The notes under the pieces were generated by a model. The model was given only the letters and a program-made list of their open reading frames with translations, ran no database searches and was not told where the DNA came from. Shown here one piece after another: positions 5,742 through 7,301 of a stretch of DNA of 7,301 bases. How positions within the stretch are numbered: position 1 is the stretch's first letter; every line of letters begins with the position of its first letter. The DNA lies in contig JAQBPF010000104.1 in the NCBI GenBank assembly GCA_028287665.1, forward strand, positions 1-7,301. The letters run 5' to 3'. The translations under genes were made by a program, and so were the position numbers. This DNA is from Deinococcus sp. (GTDB taxonomy: Bacteria; Deinococcota; Deinococci; Deinococcales; Deinococcaceae).

Positions 5742-6833
5742 ATGCGCGTTGTTCTGAAGTTGGGTACGAGTGTCTTGACCGCCGGGGGAGACCGGATTCA
5801 CGCGCCCCGGATCGTGGATCTGATGCGGGGCATGGTGGCGGTGCGGGCGGCGGGCCATGAGGTAGTGCTGGTCACGTCGGGCGCGGTCATCGCTGGCTGG
5901 GAGGCGCTGAATTTTCCGCCGCGCGACCGGACGCTGGACGAAAAGCAGTTGCTGGCCGCCGTCGGACAGGGCCGCCTGATGCACACCTACGCCCAGATCG
6001 CTGATCTGTACGGCGTTCCGGTGGCCCAGGTCTTGCTGACCGCCGACGATTTCCGTGACCGCACACGCTACCTGAACGCCCGAACCACGCTGGACGCCTG
6101 CCTCTCGCGTGGCGTGCTGCCGATCATCAACGAGAACGATACGGTGGCTACGGGGCAACTGAAAGTGGGCGACAACGACACTCTTTCGGCGTTTGTGGCC
6201 AACCTGACCGAAGCCGACCTGCTGGTGATCCTGACCGACGCCCCCGGCCTGTATACCGCCGACCCACGCACCCACCCCGGCGCCACCCTGATCCCGCTCG
6301 TGGAGCGCGTGACCCCCGACATCTGGGCTTTGGCCGGAGGCGTGGGCAGCCACCGGGGCACAGGCGGGATGCACACCAAAATTCAGGCCGCCGAAATTGC
6401 CACCCGCGCCGGAACGCCCGTCGTCATCGCGCCCGGTGATGCTCCCGACGCCCTGACCCGCATTGTGGGCGGCGAGGCGCTGGGGACACGCTTTCTGGCT
6501 GCCGTGAACCGTCTGGAGGCCCGCAAGCGCTGGATTCTGGCCGAAATCGCACCGGGCCGCGTGACGCTGGATGAGGGCGCGGCGCGGGCCGTACGGGAAC
6601 GGGGCGGCAGTCTGCTTCCCGCCGGAATTACGGCTGTAGAAGGCACGTTCGAGCGGGGGCAAACCATCCGGCTGTTTGCGCCCGATGGCAGTGAGGTCGC
6701 CCGTGGCCTTACCCGGTACCGCGCTGCCGACCTGTCCCGCATTTCGGGCCGCCATTCCCGTGACATTGAGGGCGTGCTGGGCTTCACCTACGGCGCAGAA
6801 GCGGTGCATAGGGATGACTTGGTGAGAATCTAG
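5742..6833 (+). CDS. proB: Glutamate 5-kinase (proline biosynthesis)
   Basis: This cytoplasmic enzyme phosphorylates L-glutamate with ATP to glutamate 5-phosphate, the first and normally proline-inhibited step of proline synthesis. At 363 residues it matches the usual length of the form with a PUA domain (E. coli about 367). The amino-acid kinase domain (about 1-255) shows KLGTS (6-10), LVTSGA (43-48), NARTTL (112-117), NENDTV (130-135), GDNDTLSA (143-150), LTDAPGLYTADPR (164-176) and GTGGMHTK (206-213). The PUA domain follows at about 270-355, with GVLGF near the end. All core motifs look intact. The start ATG 5742 has no ribosome site but has TATTCT 8 bases upstream. No proA follows; an exporter gene begins 79 bases after the stop, so the two proline genes are separated here, at least downstream. 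Confidence 0.97.
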   Translation: MRVVLKLGTSVLTAGGDRIHAPRIVDLMRGMVAVRAAGHEVVLVTSGAVIAGWEALNFPPRDRTLDEKQLLAAVGQGRLMHTYAQIADLYGVPVAQVLLTADDFRDRTRYLNARTTLDACLSRGVLPIINENDTVATGQLKVGDNDTLSAFVANLTEADLLVILTDAPGLYTADPRTHPGATLIPLVERVTPDIWALAGGVGSHRGTGGMHTKIQAAEIATRAGTPVVIAPGDAPDALTRIVGGEALGTRFLAAVNRLEARKRWILAEIAPGRVTLDEGAARAVRERGGSLLPAGITAVEGTFERGQTIRLFAPDGSEVARGLTRYRAADLSRISGRHSRDIEGVLGFTYGAEAVHRDDLVRI

Positions 6834-6839
6834 GAACGT

Positions 6840-6900
6840 GGAGGGTGGGTGGTGGATCGTGGGAAAAGCGCAGCACTGAACATCCCCCCGCCCCTCCCCC
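6840..6900. other. G-rich then C-rich stretch between proB and the exporter gene
   Basis: Position 6840 begins GGAGGGTGGGTGGTGG, and GGG follows at 6861-6863. Then 6883-6900 is almost only C with one G and one T. Each part could form a two-layer quadruplex (the first on the plus strand, the second on the minus strand), or GGAGGG could pair with CCCTCC across a long loop. There is no T-run, so it is not a standard terminator. The C-rich part directly abuts the -10 box of the next gene. Confidence 0.45.
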
Positions 6901-6905
6901 ATACT
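6900..6905 (+). promoter_or_regulatory. -10 box CATACT, leaderless promoter of the exporter gene
   Basis: CATACT ends 7 bases before GTG 6913, with only GTTGCCC between and no ribosome site. This repeats exactly the box and spacing seen at 5404-5409. The -35 region is inside the C-rich stretch and has no consensus element. Confidence 0.5.
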
Positions 6906-6912
6906 GTTGCCC

Positions 6913-7301
6913 GTGCGTTCATCCCGTGTCCCGCCCATTCCCGCCCTCGTGCTGTCCATGCTGTCTATTCAGGGCGGCGCGGCTTTTGCCAAAACGCTGT
7001 TTCCGCAACTGGGAGCGATGGGCACCACCACCCTCAGAGTCTCGCTGGCTGCCGCCCTGCTGATGTTGATTTTCCGGCCCCGACTGGGTGCGCTGAGGTG
7101 GAAGGATTGGCAGGCCGTCATCCCCTACGGCCTGTCTCTTGGCCTGATGAACCTGGCGTTCTACCTGTCTCTGACGCGCTTGCCGCTGGGACTAGCCGTC
7201 ACCTTTGAATTTGTGGGGCCGCTGGTGCTGTCGCTGTTTTTGTCACGTCGCCCGCTGGATTTCGCCTGGGTGGCGTTGGCCGCCGTGGGCATCGTGATGA
7301 T
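6913..7301 (+). CDS. RhtA-like EamA-family amino-acid exporter (N-terminal part, runs off right edge)
   Basis: An inner-membrane drug/metabolite transporter of the EamA family, closest by eye to E. coli RhtA, which exports threonine and homoserine. Only 129 codons are present, of a usual length near 295. Shared blocks with RhtA are SIQGGAAFAKTLFPQLGA (18-35), YGLSLGLMNLAFYLSL (72-87), PLGLAVTFEFVGPL (91-104) and SRRPLDFAWVALAAVG (111-126). Hydrophobic helices run near 10-30, 36-54, 69-86, 91-110 and 115-129. GTG 6913 is chosen because CATACT lies 7 bases upstream in the leaderless arrangement; ATG 6958 would cut into the first helix. The substrate is inferred from similarity; related EamA proteins transport other amino acids or metabolites. 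Confidence 0.88.
   Translation, partial: MRSSRVPPIPALVLSMLSIQGGAAFAKTLFPQLGAMGTTTLRVSLAAALLMLIFRPRLGALRWKDWQAVIPYGLSLGLMNLAFYLSLTRLPLGLAVTFEFVGPLVLSLFLSRRPLDFAWVALAAVGIVM

Noticed and set aside
5727..6959. Minus-strand open frame of 410 codons opposite proB
   Set aside because: It lies antisense to an unmistakable proB, is Gly/Gln/His-rich, and has no ribosome site or recognisable motif.

Overview
This is a GC-rich bacterial segment that most resembles Deinococcus or a close relative. The assignment is inference. It rests on a SpoVS-family protein with the sequence style of the Deinococcus-Thermus group, on several genes that have a TAnnnT-type -10 box directly before the start codon and no Shine-Dalgarno (leaderless genes, common in Deinococcus), and on the general codon and base use. 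No rRNA, tRNA, CRISPR array, intact insertion sequence or obvious phage gene is visible. Most of the window is ordinary chromosomal housekeeping and signalling genes.

Left part, minus strand: positions 1-1049 hold the first 349 codons of a large-subunit glutamate synthase-like gene (class II glutamine amidotransferase domain) that runs off the left edge. A 417-base gap (1050-1466) follows. It contains a striking set of TGTCCAG repeats in 22-bp phase. From 3827 down to 1467 lies a large membrane-bound cyclic-di-GMP protein with the order 5TMR-LYT sensor, GGDEF, GAF, HD-GYP, so it has both a synthase and a phosphodiesterase module.

Middle, plus strand: a 325-base divergent intergenic region (3828-4152) separates the signalling gene from a SpoVS-family gene (4153-4449). 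A YugP-type membrane zinc metallopeptidase (4559-5248) comes next, closed by a good intrinsic terminator (5272-5305). Directly after the terminator lie six copies of a 15-bp tandem repeat (5301-5390).

Right part, plus strand: a small hypothetical gene (5417-5632), proB for glutamate 5-kinase (5742-6833), and the first 129 codons of an RhtA-like EamA-family amino-acid exporter (6913 to the right edge). All three appear to have leaderless promoters. The amino-acid theme (glutamate synthesis, glutamate to proline, amino-acid export) is loose: the genes have separate promoters and do not form one operon. No proA is adjacent to proB on its downstream side.

I did not find a clearly new multi-gene system. 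The points most worth a second look are the 22-bp phased repeats, the 15-bp tandem array, and the short Cys-containing reading frame ahead of the SpoVS gene.
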